64,000 nt of DNA from Palsa-504 sp963806335 (GCA_963806335.1 CAWDXO010000006.1:310001-374000), one strand, 5' to 3'. Shown: positions 18,925 through 27,454, counted from the stretch's first letter. Made by a program: numbers and translations. Notes: generated by a model not told the origin, from the letters alone.

Positions 18925-20504
18925 CCGACACCCCGGCACTGCTGCTCCTGGTCGACGACGACGAGGCCAAGCGTTACGTCATAGCCACGTGGCTGCGGCG
19001 GGCTGGCCACACGGTCGTCGAAGCCGCCACCGGGCGCGAGGCCCTCGACAAGGTCGACGGGCCCGAGCTCGTCCTGCTCGACGTCAACCTGCCCGATATG
19101 ACCGGCTACGAAGTCTGCCGGCAGATCAAGGGCGACCCCCGGACCGCTTCGATTCCGGTGATTCAGGTCTCCGCGACCGCGGTCGGCGTCGCCGACCGGG
19201 CCCTGGGCCTGACCCAGGGCGCGGACGCCTACCTGACCGAGCCGACCGAACCCGAGGAACTGCTCGCCGTCGTGCTGGCCGCGCTGCGTTATTCGCGCGC
19301 GCGGCAGCGTGCCGAGCGGACGGCGGCCCTGCTGGCCGCGCTGACCGCCGCGACCTTGCGGATCAACGCGGCCGACACCTTTGACGGGCTGGCCCGCGCC
19401 GCGGCCGCCGGCACCGCGCGGATCTTCGCCGCCCCCGCCGTGGTGATGCTGGAAATGCCGGATGGTCAGGTCCGCAGGATGTCAGCCTCCCCGAAGCACC
19501 CTGAGCCGGTCCAGCGCGGCGGGCCCCCGGGGCTGGCGGACAAGGTGGTCGGGCACGTGCTCGGAGCCGGCGGGGCCAGCGCGGCCCTGATGGTCTCGCG
19601 CGAAGACTGGCTGCGGCTGGTCCCCGATAGCACGCTGCGGGGCGACGTCTGCCTAGCGGCGGCCCGGACCAAGCCGGACCGGCCGCCGGTGGCGGTCACG
19701 GTCATGGCCGAGGGCGTACCCGGCGATGAGGAGCGGCAGGTCCTCCGCCAGCTCGTGCAGTCGGTCGCACTGGCGGTCGAGGCCTTGCGCTCCTACGCGG
19801 ACGAGCACCTCGTCGCGATGACCCTGCAGCGCAGCTTCCTGCCCGCGGCCCTGCCCGAGGTACCAGGCCTGGCTATGTCGTTCCGCTACCTCCCGGCCAG
19901 CGATCAGGCCGAAGTCGGCGGCGACTTCTACGAGGCGCTCCGGTGGCGCGATAAGGTCCTGGTCGCGATCGGCGATGTGCAGGGGCACTCGCTGCACGCG
20001 GCGGCCGTGATGGGCGAGCTCAGGCACGCGCTGCGCGCCTTCGCCGTCGAGGGACACTCGCCGCTGGCCATCACCGGCCTGGTCAACCAGGTCCTGACGC
20101 GCTACCACCATGGCATCATCGCCACGCTGTGCCTGGTCCTCATCGATCCCGCCTCCGGGGAAATGCAGATCGTGAACTGCGGGCATATGCCCCTGCTGGT
20201 CGTGGCGGGCGCCCGCGCGTCTTATCGTGGCGAGGGAGGCCTGCTCCTCGGGCTGCCCATGCACGAGCCGCACGTCGAGACCGCGTCGTTGCCGGAGGGA
20301 GGTACCGTGCTGCTGATGACCGATGGCCTGGTCGAGGAACGGGGCGTGCTCATCGACGTCAACCTGGACAAGCTACGCGTGGCCGCCCAGGAGGTCAGCG
20401 GCGCTGACATCGAGGCCTTTACCAATCACCTGATGTCCATCTTCGGTCCCCGGGAGGACGACGTCGCGATGATCGCGCTACGACGGACCCCGGTGACCAG
20501 GTAG
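18921..20504 (+). CDS. Response regulator with GAF and PP2C (RsbU-type) phosphatase
   Basis: 527 residues. Receiver domain 1-125 (LLLVDDDEAKRYV; phospho-acceptor Asp in LVLLDVNLPDMTG), a GAF-like middle (about 135-290), and a SpoIIE/PP2C domain (about 300-525: AEVGGDFYEALRWRDKVLVA, IGDVQGHSLHAAAV, LMTDGLVEERG, REDDVAMIAL). It is the natural partner of the hybrid kinase, and its phosphatase would act on phosphorylated STAS antagonists. Follows the kinase by a 4-base overlap. Confidence 0.92.
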   Translation: MTDTPALLLLVDDDEAKRYVIATWLRRAGHTVVEAATGREALDKVDGPELVLLDVNLPDMTGYEVCRQIKGDPRTASIPVIQVSATAVGVADRALGLTQGADAYLTEPTEPEELLAVVLAALRYSRARQRAERTAALLAALTAATLRINAADTFDGLARAAAAGTARIFAAPAVVMLEMPDGQVRRMSASPKHPEPVQRGGPPGLADKVVGHVLGAGGASAALMVSREDWLRLVPDSTLRGDVCLAAARTKPDRPPVAVTVMAEGVPGDEERQVLRQLVQSVALAVEALRSYADEHLVAMTLQRSFLPAALPEVPGLAMSFRYLPASDQAEVGGDFYEALRWRDKVLVAIGDVQGHSLHAAAVMGELRHALRAFAVEGHSPLAITGLVNQVLTRYHHGIIATLCLVLIDPASGEMQIVNCGHMPLLVVAGARASYRGEGGLLLGLPMHEPHVETASLPEGGTVLLMTDGLVEERGVLIDVNLDKLRVAAQEVSGADIEAFTNHLMSIFGPREDDVAMIALRRTPVTR

Positions 20505-20510
20505 CCGGCT

Positions 20511-22499
20511 GTGAACGAAAAAACCCCAGGGCCTGACGGAGCAGGCCTGCAGGTCGCCGCTCTGGAGGCGCGGTATGCCGCGCTCCGTCAGGCGTCCACG
20601 TCGCCAGGCGCCGAAGCCGGCGATGTCCTTGATGCCGCGTTCACCGAGCTTGAAGGCGCGATCGACCTGCTCAGGGCGGCCGAGGCCACTCCGCCCGCCC
20701 CGCCGGGCCGCCCGCCCGCCGGCAGCCAGCCGCCGGGTGGCGATAGCGCCGAGCGCAGCCTGCTGCGGGCGGCCTTCCAGGACGCGCCCGTGCCGCTGTT
20801 CCTGCTCACCCGCGACGGCACGGTCCAGCGGGTCAACAAGTCGGCGGGCGACCTGATCGGAGCTAAGCCCGGATACGCGACCGGCCGGCCGTTCACGGCC
20901 CTCGTCAACCTGCCGTCCCGGGCCGCGGTTCACTCCCAGCTCACCGCCGTCGGCCGGACCGGCAAACCGCGCCGGATCCGGTGCGCGCTGCTGGCCGCGG
21001 ACGGCCAGGTGCCCAGCGAACTCGTCATCGGCCGGGTCGGGGTCCGCGGCGAGGCCGACCCGCTGATGGTCGCGGTACGGGAGACCGCCTCGTCCCGCCG
21101 CGAGGCCGGAGACGACGGATCGGGCGATGCTGCCGAGGGGCCAGGCCGCGATCGATCCCGGCTCGGGGCGGTCCAGGCCATCACCCGGCGGCTGGACCTG
21201 GTCACGGCCATCTCCAGGTTGCTGCTCGAGAACGAGGGTTTCAGCGAGTCACGGACCCTGCAGCGCTGTGCCCGGCTGATCGTCGGAGAGCTCACGGCCT
21301 GGGTGATCGTCGACCTCGAGCGCAGGCACCGGGTGCGGCGGCAGTTCGTCCTCGGCCCGGACGACCCCGGGCTCGCCGACCTGAGCAGTGCCCTCAGCGC
21401 CGTCGACCCGCCGCCCGGGTCGATCCCGTGCAGCGTGCACGAATCGGGCCGCCCGGCTCTCATCGCCCACGTGGATGACCCGGGCGCCCTGGGTGCGGGG
21501 CTGGACGGTGAGCCGCTGCTGGTCAAGCTCGACGCCACGTCCGTGCTGTCGGTGCCGTTGACGGACGGCGAGAACCGGTACGGCGTCCTGACCCTCCTCC
21601 GGCGCGCCGCGGACGGGCATTTCAAGGTGGCCGACCTCGCCCTCGTCGAGGAACTGGGACGGCAGATGGCCCTGGCGATCCGGGTGAGCCGGACGTTCCG
21701 GCGCCGTTCTGATACCGCGGACGCGCTGACCGCCAGCATGCTGCCGCGCCGCTGGCCCGATATTCCCGGGGTGGACCTGGCGGTCACCTACCTGGCCGCG
21801 GCCGAGGACCCGGAAGTCGGCGGCGACTTCTATGACGTCTACCAGACGCCGGACGGCTGGGGCCTGGCCATCGGCGACGTATGCGGGAAGGGCGAGGAGG
21901 CGCCCGCCGTGACGGCCGCGGCACGGCACGCGATCCGGGTCCTCGCGCGCCGCTGTGCCGATCCCGCCGAGGTGCTTGCCTTGACCAACGAGATCGTGCT
22001 GGCGGAGGAGCTCTCGCTGGAAGGGGGCTTCGTCACGGCTAATATCGCCCACCTGACCTGGCAGGATGGCAAATTGCATGTGGTCATGGGGAGCGCCGGC
22101 CACCCGGCCGCGATCTTGCTGAGGGCGGACGGCGGGATAAGGATGATGAACGGCGGCGGCCTTCCCCTCGGGCTCTTCGCCGACGCTCAGCCCGCTAAGC
22201 AGAAACTGGTGATGGACACCGGCGACGTGCTGTTCCTCTACACCGACGGGGTGGCTCAGGCCCGTAGCCCCGCCAATACCTACTTCCAGGACCGGCTGGC
22301 CGATGAGCTGACCGGCCTGGCCGGCGAGGCGCCGGGCGATATCGTGGCGTCGATGCGCCGGGCGATGCTCGACTTCACCGGGGGCAATCTGGTGGACGAC
22401 GTGACGATGCTGGTCATGCGGGCGGAACGCCTGGTGAAGGGCAGCCAGTCAGGAGCCGGCGCCGGAGCCCGCCGCAAAATGGCCGGCCCAGTCCAGTAG
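20511..22499 (+). CDS. PAS-GAF-PP2C phosphatase (RsbU-type)
   Basis: 662 residues, GTG start 6 bases after the preceding stop. Short helical N-terminus, PAS domain about 80-190 (LLRAAFQDAPVPLFLLTRDG), GAF about 230-400 (CARLIVGELTAWVIVDLERR), and PP2C about 410-640 with its metal aspartates in EVGGDFYDVYQ, IGDVCGKGEEAPAVTAAARH, LYTDGVAQARS and VDDVTMLVMRAE. Probably dephosphorylates a STAS antagonist in response to a small molecule or redox/light cue sensed by PAS/GAF. Last gene of the stressosome operon. Confidence 0.92.
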   Translation: MNEKTPGPDGAGLQVAALEARYAALRQASTSPGAEAGDVLDAAFTELEGAIDLLRAAEATPPAPPGRPPAGSQPPGGDSAERSLLRAAFQDAPVPLFLLTRDGTVQRVNKSAGDLIGAKPGYATGRPFTALVNLPSRAAVHSQLTAVGRTGKPRRIRCALLAADGQVPSELVIGRVGVRGEADPLMVAVRETASSRREAGDDGSGDAAEGPGRDRSRLGAVQAITRRLDLVTAISRLLLENEGFSESRTLQRCARLIVGELTAWVIVDLERRHRVRRQFVLGPDDPGLADLSSALSAVDPPPGSIPCSVHESGRPALIAHVDDPGALGAGLDGEPLLVKLDATSVLSVPLTDGENRYGVLTLLRRAADGHFKVADLALVEELGRQMALAIRVSRTFRRRSDTADALTASMLPRRWPDIPGVDLAVTYLAAAEDPEVGGDFYDVYQTPDGWGLAIGDVCGKGEEAPAVTAAARHAIRVLARRCADPAEVLALTNEIVLAEELSLEGGFVTANIAHLTWQDGKLHVVMGSAGHPAAILLRADGGIRMMNGGGLPLGLFADAQPAKQKLVMDTGDVLFLYTDGVAQARSPANTYFQDRLADELTGLAGEAPGDIVASMRRAMLDFTGGNLVDDVTMLVMRAERLVKGSQSGAGAGARRKMAGPVQ

Positions 22500-22598
22500 C
22501 ACGGACGCCGCGTCCCGCCTGAGTCCGCCGTCGGCGGCGTCCTCCCGCCGCGCTAGCTCCTCCTGCAGCTCGAGATCCCGCAGCCCGTTCGCGGCCAC
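22449..22598 (-). CDS. Possible small protein antisense to the end of the phosphatase gene
   Basis: A 49-residue frame from GTG 22598 to TGA 22449. It has the amphipathic stretch LRDLELQEELARREDAADGG followed by ASVLLDWAGHFAAG, with mostly G/C third positions outside the overlap, which argues for coding. It overlaps the phosphatase gene by 51 bases in antisense. No clear ribosome-binding site and no recognised family, so it stays tentative. Confidence 0.25.
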   Translation of the reverse strand: MAANGLRDLELQEELARREDAADGGLRRDAASVLLDWAGHFAAGSGAGS

Positions 22599-22676
22599 GT
22601 CATGACTGGCCGCGCGTTTTGGCTGGCTGACGGCGGGTAGCCGTCTGCCTACCGCGATGTTAAGGAGCTATACCCC

Positions 22677-23084
22677 ATGGCTAAGCACGATACCGACCCG
22701 GTCCTGGCGCAGCTGGTGCACTCGGTCAACGAGTCCGCGCAGGCGGCGGTGCCGATCACGGTGACCACCCACGGCACGGTCCTCACCGGCCGCCTCATCG
22801 CCCAGGAGAGGTACTTCGCCGACCTCGTCGAGGCCAATCCGGTGCTGGCCGCCCTCCAGCCGGCCTCAGGCCTGCTCGGCAAGGAGTACGCCAAGGACGT
22901 GGATACCGAGGTCGGCCACCACCTGCACCTGCGGACGACGGGCATCCCAGGTGACGGCGATCGTGCCGAAGGCCTCTGGCGTATCAGCCTGGAGGCCGTC
23001 GACGGCTGGACGCTCCGGGCCAGGGCGGACACCGAGGCCCAGGACGACAAGGGCCCGTTCGCGCGTCTCCTCGGCACCCCCTAA
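22677..23084 (+). CDS. Conserved small protein, weakly GvpU-like
   Basis: 135 residues. DPVLAQLVHSVNESAQAAVP, ITVTTHGTVLTGRLIAQERY and FADLVEANPVL recall the gas-vesicle accessory family GvpU (a repeated beta fold: a small-protein surface with VxxxGxxxxGxLI), but I make this match from memory and at low confidence. No other gvp gene is nearby, so a gas-vesicle role is unlikely. TAAGGAG stands 6-8 bases before ATG 22677. It lies between the stressosome operon and the esterase/ATP-grasp cluster. Confidence 0.7.
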   Translation: MAKHDTDPVLAQLVHSVNESAQAAVPITVTTHGTVLTGRLIAQERYFADLVEANPVLAALQPASGLLGKEYAKDVDTEVGHHLHLRTTGIPGDGDRAEGLWRISLEAVDGWTLRARADTEAQDDKGPFARLLGTP

Positions 23085-23130
23085 GCGGCCCCGCGCGCGG
23101 TTGTCATTCCCCGCGCGGACCAGGCACCAT

Positions 23131-24228
23131 ATGCAGGTGATCGATGTACCGGGAGCGGAACCAGCCGCGGGTGCCCGGGCTGACGCCGCGACCGTGACCT
23201 TCCGGGTTCCCGATCCCGGGCACCGGCTGGCGGGCGTAAGGCTGAGCCAGCAGGTACGCATCCCCGGCGACCGGCTCGACTTCCGGCGCGCCGGCCCGGG
23301 CTGGGAGCTGATCATCGAGCGGCCGCCGGTGACCCGGATGGAGTATCTCCTCGAGCTCCGCTACCCCGACGGCGGCGCCGGGACCGTCCCCGATCCGGGT
23401 AACCCGCGGCAGGTCCAGGGGGCCTTCGGGCCCAAGAGCGTCCTGGAGTTTCCCGGTTACGCGCCGCCGGGCTGGCTCACGGCCCCGGCCGAGCCCGGCC
23501 GCCGCGCCGCCTTCGACGTGCCCGGCGGCTCGCTCGACAGCGTGATCTCGGTCCGGACCTGGGCTCCGGCCGATGCGCGTGACGATGAGGTCTTGCCGCT
23601 GCTCGTCGTGCACGACGGGCCGGAGTACGACGCGCTGGCCTGCCTGACCGGCTATCTGTCGGCGGGAGTGACGGGCGGCTGGCTGCCGCGCCTGCGGGCC
23701 GCGCTGCTGAGCCCGGGGCCGCGGGACCGCTGGTATTCGGCCGATCCGGGCTATGCCCGGGCCCTGGCGCGGGAGGTCCTCCCGGCCCTGGGCCGCAGGC
23801 TGCCGGCCAGTGTCCGGATCGGGATGGGGACCAGCCTCGGCGCGCTGGCCGCGCTGCACGCTCACTGCCGGTACCCGGACGCGTTCGACGCCCTGTTCCT
23901 GCAGTCAGGCAGCTTCTTCTGCCCGCGCTTCGACGACCACGAGAGCTGGTTCGGCTATTACCCGCGTATGGTCAGGTTCGTGGCCAGCGTGCTGGACGCC
24001 GCCGTCCCCGCTTGCCGCCCCGTACCTACCGTTCTCACCTGCGGCGCGATCGAGGAAAACGTGGCCAACAACCGGCTCATGACCGAGGCCCTGCGGGCCC
24101 GGGGATATCCGGCCGTGCTGCATGAGCAGCCCGACATGCACAACTACACCGCCTGGCGGGACGCGTTCGATCCGCATCTCACCCGGCTGCTCTGGCAACT
24201 GCACGCCGACGACAGGAGGTCCCGTTGA
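23131..24228 (+). CDS. Alpha/beta-hydrolase esterase (enterochelin-esterase-like)
   Basis: 365 residues. N-terminal beta-rich domain (about 1-130), then a hydrolase of the esterase-D/enterochelin-esterase type (VRTWAPADARDDEVLPLLVV; nucleophile Ser in GMGTSLGALAALHAH; FLQSGSFFCPRFDD; terminal His in QPDMHNYTAWRDAF). It likely cleaves an ester or amide on a small molecule in the cytoplasm, as no signal peptide is seen. Start ATG 23131 follows CACCAT; the frame's earlier part is shadow. The stop overlaps the ATP-grasp gene (TTGA), so they are coupled. Confidence 0.85.
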   Translation: MQVIDVPGAEPAAGARADAATVTFRVPDPGHRLAGVRLSQQVRIPGDRLDFRRAGPGWELIIERPPVTRMEYLLELRYPDGGAGTVPDPGNPRQVQGAFGPKSVLEFPGYAPPGWLTAPAEPGRRAAFDVPGGSLDSVISVRTWAPADARDDEVLPLLVVHDGPEYDALACLTGYLSAGVTGGWLPRLRAALLSPGPRDRWYSADPGYARALAREVLPALGRRLPASVRIGMGTSLGALAALHAHCRYPDAFDALFLQSGSFFCPRFDDHESWFGYYPRMVRFVASVLDAAVPACRPVPTVLTCGAIEENVANNRLMTEALRARGYPAVLHEQPDMHNYTAWRDAFDPHLTRLLWQLHADDRRSR

Positions 24229-25475
24229 CCGTGACCAGGCACACGATCGGGCTGCTGCTCGGTACCGAGGAGGACTGGCCGACCGCGTTCGAGGAGATCT
24301 TGCGCCGGCTGGGGCCGGTCGGCGGGCCGGGCGGCAGCGAGCACGCCTTCGACTGCGAGCGGATCACCATCGAGCCGTTCAGCCTGCGCGACCATCCCCG
24401 CTACGACCTGGTCATCGACCGGCTCGCGTACTGGTATTACCACCCGAGGGAGTGGCTCAAGAAGGTCGCGCTGATGGACGGCGTCTACCTGCTGAACAGC
24501 CCGTTCACGTTCCAGTCGATGGAGAAGCACGCGGCCTACTGCGCAATGCTCCGGCTCGGCCTCAAGGTGCCGGAAACGGTGCTCGTGCCCTTTAAGAACC
24601 CGATCGACAACTCCCGCTACGCCTACACCGCCGCCCGCTACAACCAGTCGTTCGACCTGGACGCCATCGCCGAGCAGATCGGCTATCCGCTGTTCATGAA
24701 GCCCTACGACGGCGGCGCCTGGCGCGGCGTCTCCCGCATCCGCAACGCCGACGAATTGCACGCCGCCTACGACGCCAGCGGCGAGATGCTGATGCACCTG
24801 CAAAAGGCCGTCGACTATGACGTCTTCGCCCGCTCGCTGTCCATCGGTGCCGAGACGATGGTCATGCGATTCCAGCCCGACCAGCCCATGCACCTGCGCT
24901 ACGCGGTCGACCACAGCTTCCTGTCCCCGCAGGTCGGCACCGAGGTGGTGACGATCGGGCGGCTGGTTAACGCGTTCTTCAAGTGGGAGTTCAACTCCTG
25001 CGAGACCCTGGTCGCCGGCGCCGAGGTCTACCCCATCGACTACGCCAACGCCTGCCCGGACGTGGCCCTGACCAGCCTGCACTATTACTTCCCCTGGGCG
25101 ATGAAGGCACTGGTCAAGTGGTGCGTCTTCGCGCTGGTGACCGGCCGGCGGGTCAAGCTCGACCTCGAGACGGACCGTTACTTCGCGATCGCCGACGAGC
25201 CGGGGATGCCGTACGCGGAGAAGCTGGACGCCTACCGGGCGCTGGCCGACGCCTACTTCGACTCCGAGCGGTACCACGATTTCTGCGCGAGCAGGCTGTC
25301 TCACCTGGACGAGGTCATGCTGGACTGGGTGGCGGGCCCCGATTTTGACCGGCTGCTGATCGAGACGGTCCGTTCGGTATATCCCGCTCATGAGCACGAC
25401 ATGTTCATCGCGCACCTGCGTGGCCTGCTCGGCCTCTGGGTGAACGACGAGAGCGCCCGGCTGGCGGCGGCATGA
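24225..25475 (+). CDS. ATP-grasp-fold ligase, substrate unknown
   Basis: 416 residues. The fold is signalled by IAEQIGYPLFMKPYDGGAWR followed by GVSRIRNADELHAAYDASGE and by ETLVAGAEVYPIDYANACPD near the metal site. ATP-grasp enzymes join a carboxylate to an amine or thiol via acyl phosphate. TTG 24225 has AGGAGG 6 bases upstream; GTG 24231 is an alternative. It sits between an esterase and a glutamate-cysteine-ligase-like gene, suggesting a two-ligase pathway for a peptide-like or amide metabolite. I do not recognise a named family member. Confidence 0.82.
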   Translation: MTVTRHTIGLLLGTEEDWPTAFEEILRRLGPVGGPGGSEHAFDCERITIEPFSLRDHPRYDLVIDRLAYWYYHPREWLKKVALMDGVYLLNSPFTFQSMEKHAAYCAMLRLGLKVPETVLVPFKNPIDNSRYAYTAARYNQSFDLDAIAEQIGYPLFMKPYDGGAWRGVSRIRNADELHAAYDASGEMLMHLQKAVDYDVFARSLSIGAETMVMRFQPDQPMHLRYAVDHSFLSPQVGTEVVTIGRLVNAFFKWEFNSCETLVAGAEVYPIDYANACPDVALTSLHYYFPWAMKALVKWCVFALVTGRRVKLDLETDRYFAIADEPGMPYAEKLDAYRALADAYFDSERYHDFCASRLSHLDEVMLDWVAGPDFDRLLIETVRSVYPAHEHDMFIAHLRGLLGLWVNDESARLAAA

Positions 25476-25726
25476 CCCGGGCGCCAGCGCAGCCCGCCGG
25501 CGCCGCCGGGGCGCCAGCGCAGCCCGCCGGCGCTCCCCGGGCGCCAGCGCGGCCCGCCGGCGCGGCCGGGGCGCCAGCGCAGCCCGCCGGCGCTCCCCGG
25601 GCGCCAGCGCGGCCCGCCCGCGCCGCCCGGGCGTGCGAATGTGTAAAGAAGGGGACTAGCGGGGTACATGCCCCTTTCCTGATAAGCAGAGCCATGTCGT
25701 TGAGCGGAGGCCTCGATGGGCCGTGA
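25472..25726 (+). CDS. Possible repeat peptide coupled to the ATP-grasp gene
   Basis: 84 residues. Its ATG overlaps the ATP-grasp TGA (ATGA), the same coupling used elsewhere in this cluster. The first 52 residues are in-frame Pro/Ala/Gly repeats of the type APAQPAGAPR; the rest is RACECVKKGTSGVHAPF plus LISRAMSLSGGLDGP. It runs 11 bases into the next gene. Whether it is translated is unknown. The repeats alone can create open frames in high-GC DNA. Confidence 0.3.
   Translation: MTRAPAQPAGAAGAPAQPAGAPRAPARPAGAAGAPAQPAGAPRAPARPARAARACECVKKGTSGVHAPFLISRAMSLSGGLDGP
25481..25630 (+). repeat. Five 30-bp tandem repeats
   Basis: Five head-to-tail units begin at 25481, 25511, 25541, 25571 and 25601, each starting GCGCCAGCGC and continuing RGCCCGCCGG. 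Units alternate in a 60-base higher-order pattern (units 2-3 resemble 4-5). The 30-base length keeps every frame open across the array. Confidence 0.9.
25649..25676 (+). promoter_or_regulatory. Hairpin in front of the GCL-like gene
   Basis: AAGGGG (25649-25654) or the later GGGG (25661-25664) can pair with CCCCTT (25671-25676), just after the repeat array. It may be a terminator/attenuator for the upstream genes or a leader structure of the next gene. Short stem, so uncertain. Confidence 0.3.
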
Positions 25727-27197
25727 TATCCAGGCGATCAAGATCAGTGGCGAGGACCGGCGCAAGTACCGGGACAAGGTGCGGCGCTCGCTCGACGCGT
25801 TCGCCCGGATGCTCCGCGAGCGCCTGTTCGACGACAACCCGGCCACAGTCGGCCAGGAGATCGAGCTGAACCTGGTCGACGAGCACGGGATGCCCTCGAT
25901 GCGCAACGCCGACGTGCTCGAGGCGATCGCGGATCCGGCCTGGGAAACGGAGGTCGGGCAGTTCAACCTCGAGATCAACGTGCCGCCCCGGCTGCTCGAC
26001 GGCGACTCACTCGCGACCCTGGAGGCTGAGCTCCGCGCCGACCTCAACGCGGCCGACGCCAAGGCCCGCGGCGTCGGCAGTCACCTGGTGATGGTCGGCA
26101 TCTTGCCGACGCTGCGCGAAGATGACGTGCACGAGGGGGCGATGTCGGCCAACGAGCGCTACCGCGTCCTCAACGAGCAGATCTTCGCGGCGCGCGGGGA
26201 GGACATGCGCATCGCCATCGACGGCCCCGAGCAGCTCCTCGCGCACACGGACAGCATCACCCCCGAGGCCGCCTGCACCAGCGTGCAGCTTCATCTCCAG
26301 GTCAGCCCGGATGCCTTCGCGAACTACTGGAACGCCGCCCAGGCCATCGCGGGCGTCCAGGTGGCGCTGGCGGCCAATTCCCCGTTCCTGTTCGGCAGGC
26401 AGCTGTGGCACGAGACCCGGATCACGCTGTTCGAGCAGGCCACCGACACCCGGCCGGACGAGCTCAAGGAACAGGGCGTGCGGCCCCGGGTATGGTTCGG
26501 CGAGCGCTGGATCACCTCGGTGTTCGACCTGTTCGAAGAGAACCTCAGGTACTTTCCCGCGCTGCTGCCCATCTGCGAAGACGAGGATCCGCTCGCCGTC
26601 CTCGACCGCGGCGCCAGCCCGCAGCTCGCCGAGATGAGCCTGCACAACGGCACGATCTACCGCTGGAACCGGCCGGTCTACGACACCGCGGGCGGCACGC
26701 CGCATCTGCGGGTGGAGAACCGGGTCCTGCCGGCCGGCCCCACGATCGCCGACACCGTGGCGAACGCGGCGTTCTACTACGGGCTGGTCCGTGCCCTGGC
26801 CGAGGCGCAGCGCCCGATCTGGACCCAGATGTCGTTCACCACGGCCGCGGAGAACCTGCACGAGGCCGCGCGCCATGGTCTGGACGCCCAGCTCTACTGG
26901 CCCGGCGTCGGCGACACGCCGGTCGCCGAGCTGATCCTGCGGCGCCTGCTGCCGCTGGCGCGCGAGGGACTCGGCCACTGGGGCGTCGACCAGGCCCAGG
27001 CCGACCGGTTGCTCGGCATCATCGAGCAGCGCTGCCTGACCGGCCAGACCGGTGCCGCCTGGCAGATCGCCACGGTGTCGGAGATCACCAGGCATAGCGG
27101 CACCGACCGCCCGGAGGCGCTGCGGCGGATGACCAAGCGCTACATCGAGCACATGCACACCAACGAGCCGGCCCACAGCTGGCCGGCCGGCGGCTGA
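25716..27197 (+). CDS. Glutamate-cysteine-ligase-like amide ligase
   Basis: 493 residues of the glutamine-synthetase-like GCS2/carboxylate-amine ligase superfamily. Metal-binding strands read TVGQEIELNLVDEHG and ETEVGQFNLEINVPPR; further conserved pieces are TSVQLHLQVSPDAFANYWNA, HNGTIYRWNRPVYD and LRVENRVLPAGPT. Such enzymes form gamma-glutamyl or similar amides with ATP. ATG 25716 has GGAGG 5 bases upstream. The neighbouring ATP-grasp and esterase genes suggest a shared pathway; the real amine acceptor is unknown, and a role in classical glutathione or mycothiol synthesis is not implied. Confidence 0.85.
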   Translation: MGRDIQAIKISGEDRRKYRDKVRRSLDAFARMLRERLFDDNPATVGQEIELNLVDEHGMPSMRNADVLEAIADPAWETEVGQFNLEINVPPRLLDGDSLATLEAELRADLNAADAKARGVGSHLVMVGILPTLREDDVHEGAMSANERYRVLNEQIFAARGEDMRIAIDGPEQLLAHTDSITPEAACTSVQLHLQVSPDAFANYWNAAQAIAGVQVALAANSPFLFGRQLWHETRITLFEQATDTRPDELKEQGVRPRVWFGERWITSVFDLFEENLRYFPALLPICEDEDPLAVLDRGASPQLAEMSLHNGTIYRWNRPVYDTAGGTPHLRVENRVLPAGPTIADTVANAAFYYGLVRALAEAQRPIWTQMSFTTAAENLHEAARHGLDAQLYWPGVGDTPVAELILRRLLPLAREGLGHWGVDQAQADRLLGIIEQRCLTGQTGAAWQIATVSEITRHSGTDRPEALRRMTKRYIEHMHTNEPAHSWPAGG

Positions 27198-27221
27198 CGC
27201 CCGCTCCGCGGCCGATTTCCA

Positions 27222-27263
27222 GGTTTGTCTGCGGTTTCGGGGGTTATAGCCCCCGAAACCGCA
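27222..27263 (+). terminator. Hairpin terminator after the GCL-like gene
   Basis: TGTCTGCGGTTTCGGGGG (27222-27239) pairs perfectly over 18 bp with 27246-27263 around a 6-base loop, 25 bases past the stop. No T-run follows, as is usual in actinomycetes. Confidence 0.6.
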
Positions 27264-27378
27264 GACAGATCCCCTTTCCGGCCCCGCGATCGGGAACGCC
27301 ACCGCACCTGGCTCCTCAGCTGTAACAGAAACCCCGGAGGTACTCCGGCGCGAAGGCCGCGGGGCTGATGACTGCGTC

Positions 27379-27428
27379 ATGAAACCCTGGTTCCAGCACG
27401 CTCCAGGGTGCTGGAACCAGGGTTTCAT
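27379..27428. repeat. Dispersed hairpin repeat, copy B1
   Basis: 50 bases: ATGAAACCCTGGTTCCAGCAC pairs perfectly over 21 bp with its complement, loop of 8 bases. Copy B2 at 36180-36229 has the same length and ends, with paired substitutions in the stem. It lies between the convergent GCL-like and EamA genes. Confidence 0.75.
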
Positions 27429-27454
27429 TCCGGTCTGGCGGGACCCGCCACGGC

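Noticed and set aside
22677..23084. Gas-vesicle gene cluster
   Set aside because: One protein only weakly recalls GvpU and no gvpA, gvpF/L or gvpN is nearby, so no gas-vesicle function is claimed.
25481..25630. CRISPR array
   Set aside because: The units are directly adjacent without spacers and vary only slightly; it is a tandem minisatellite.
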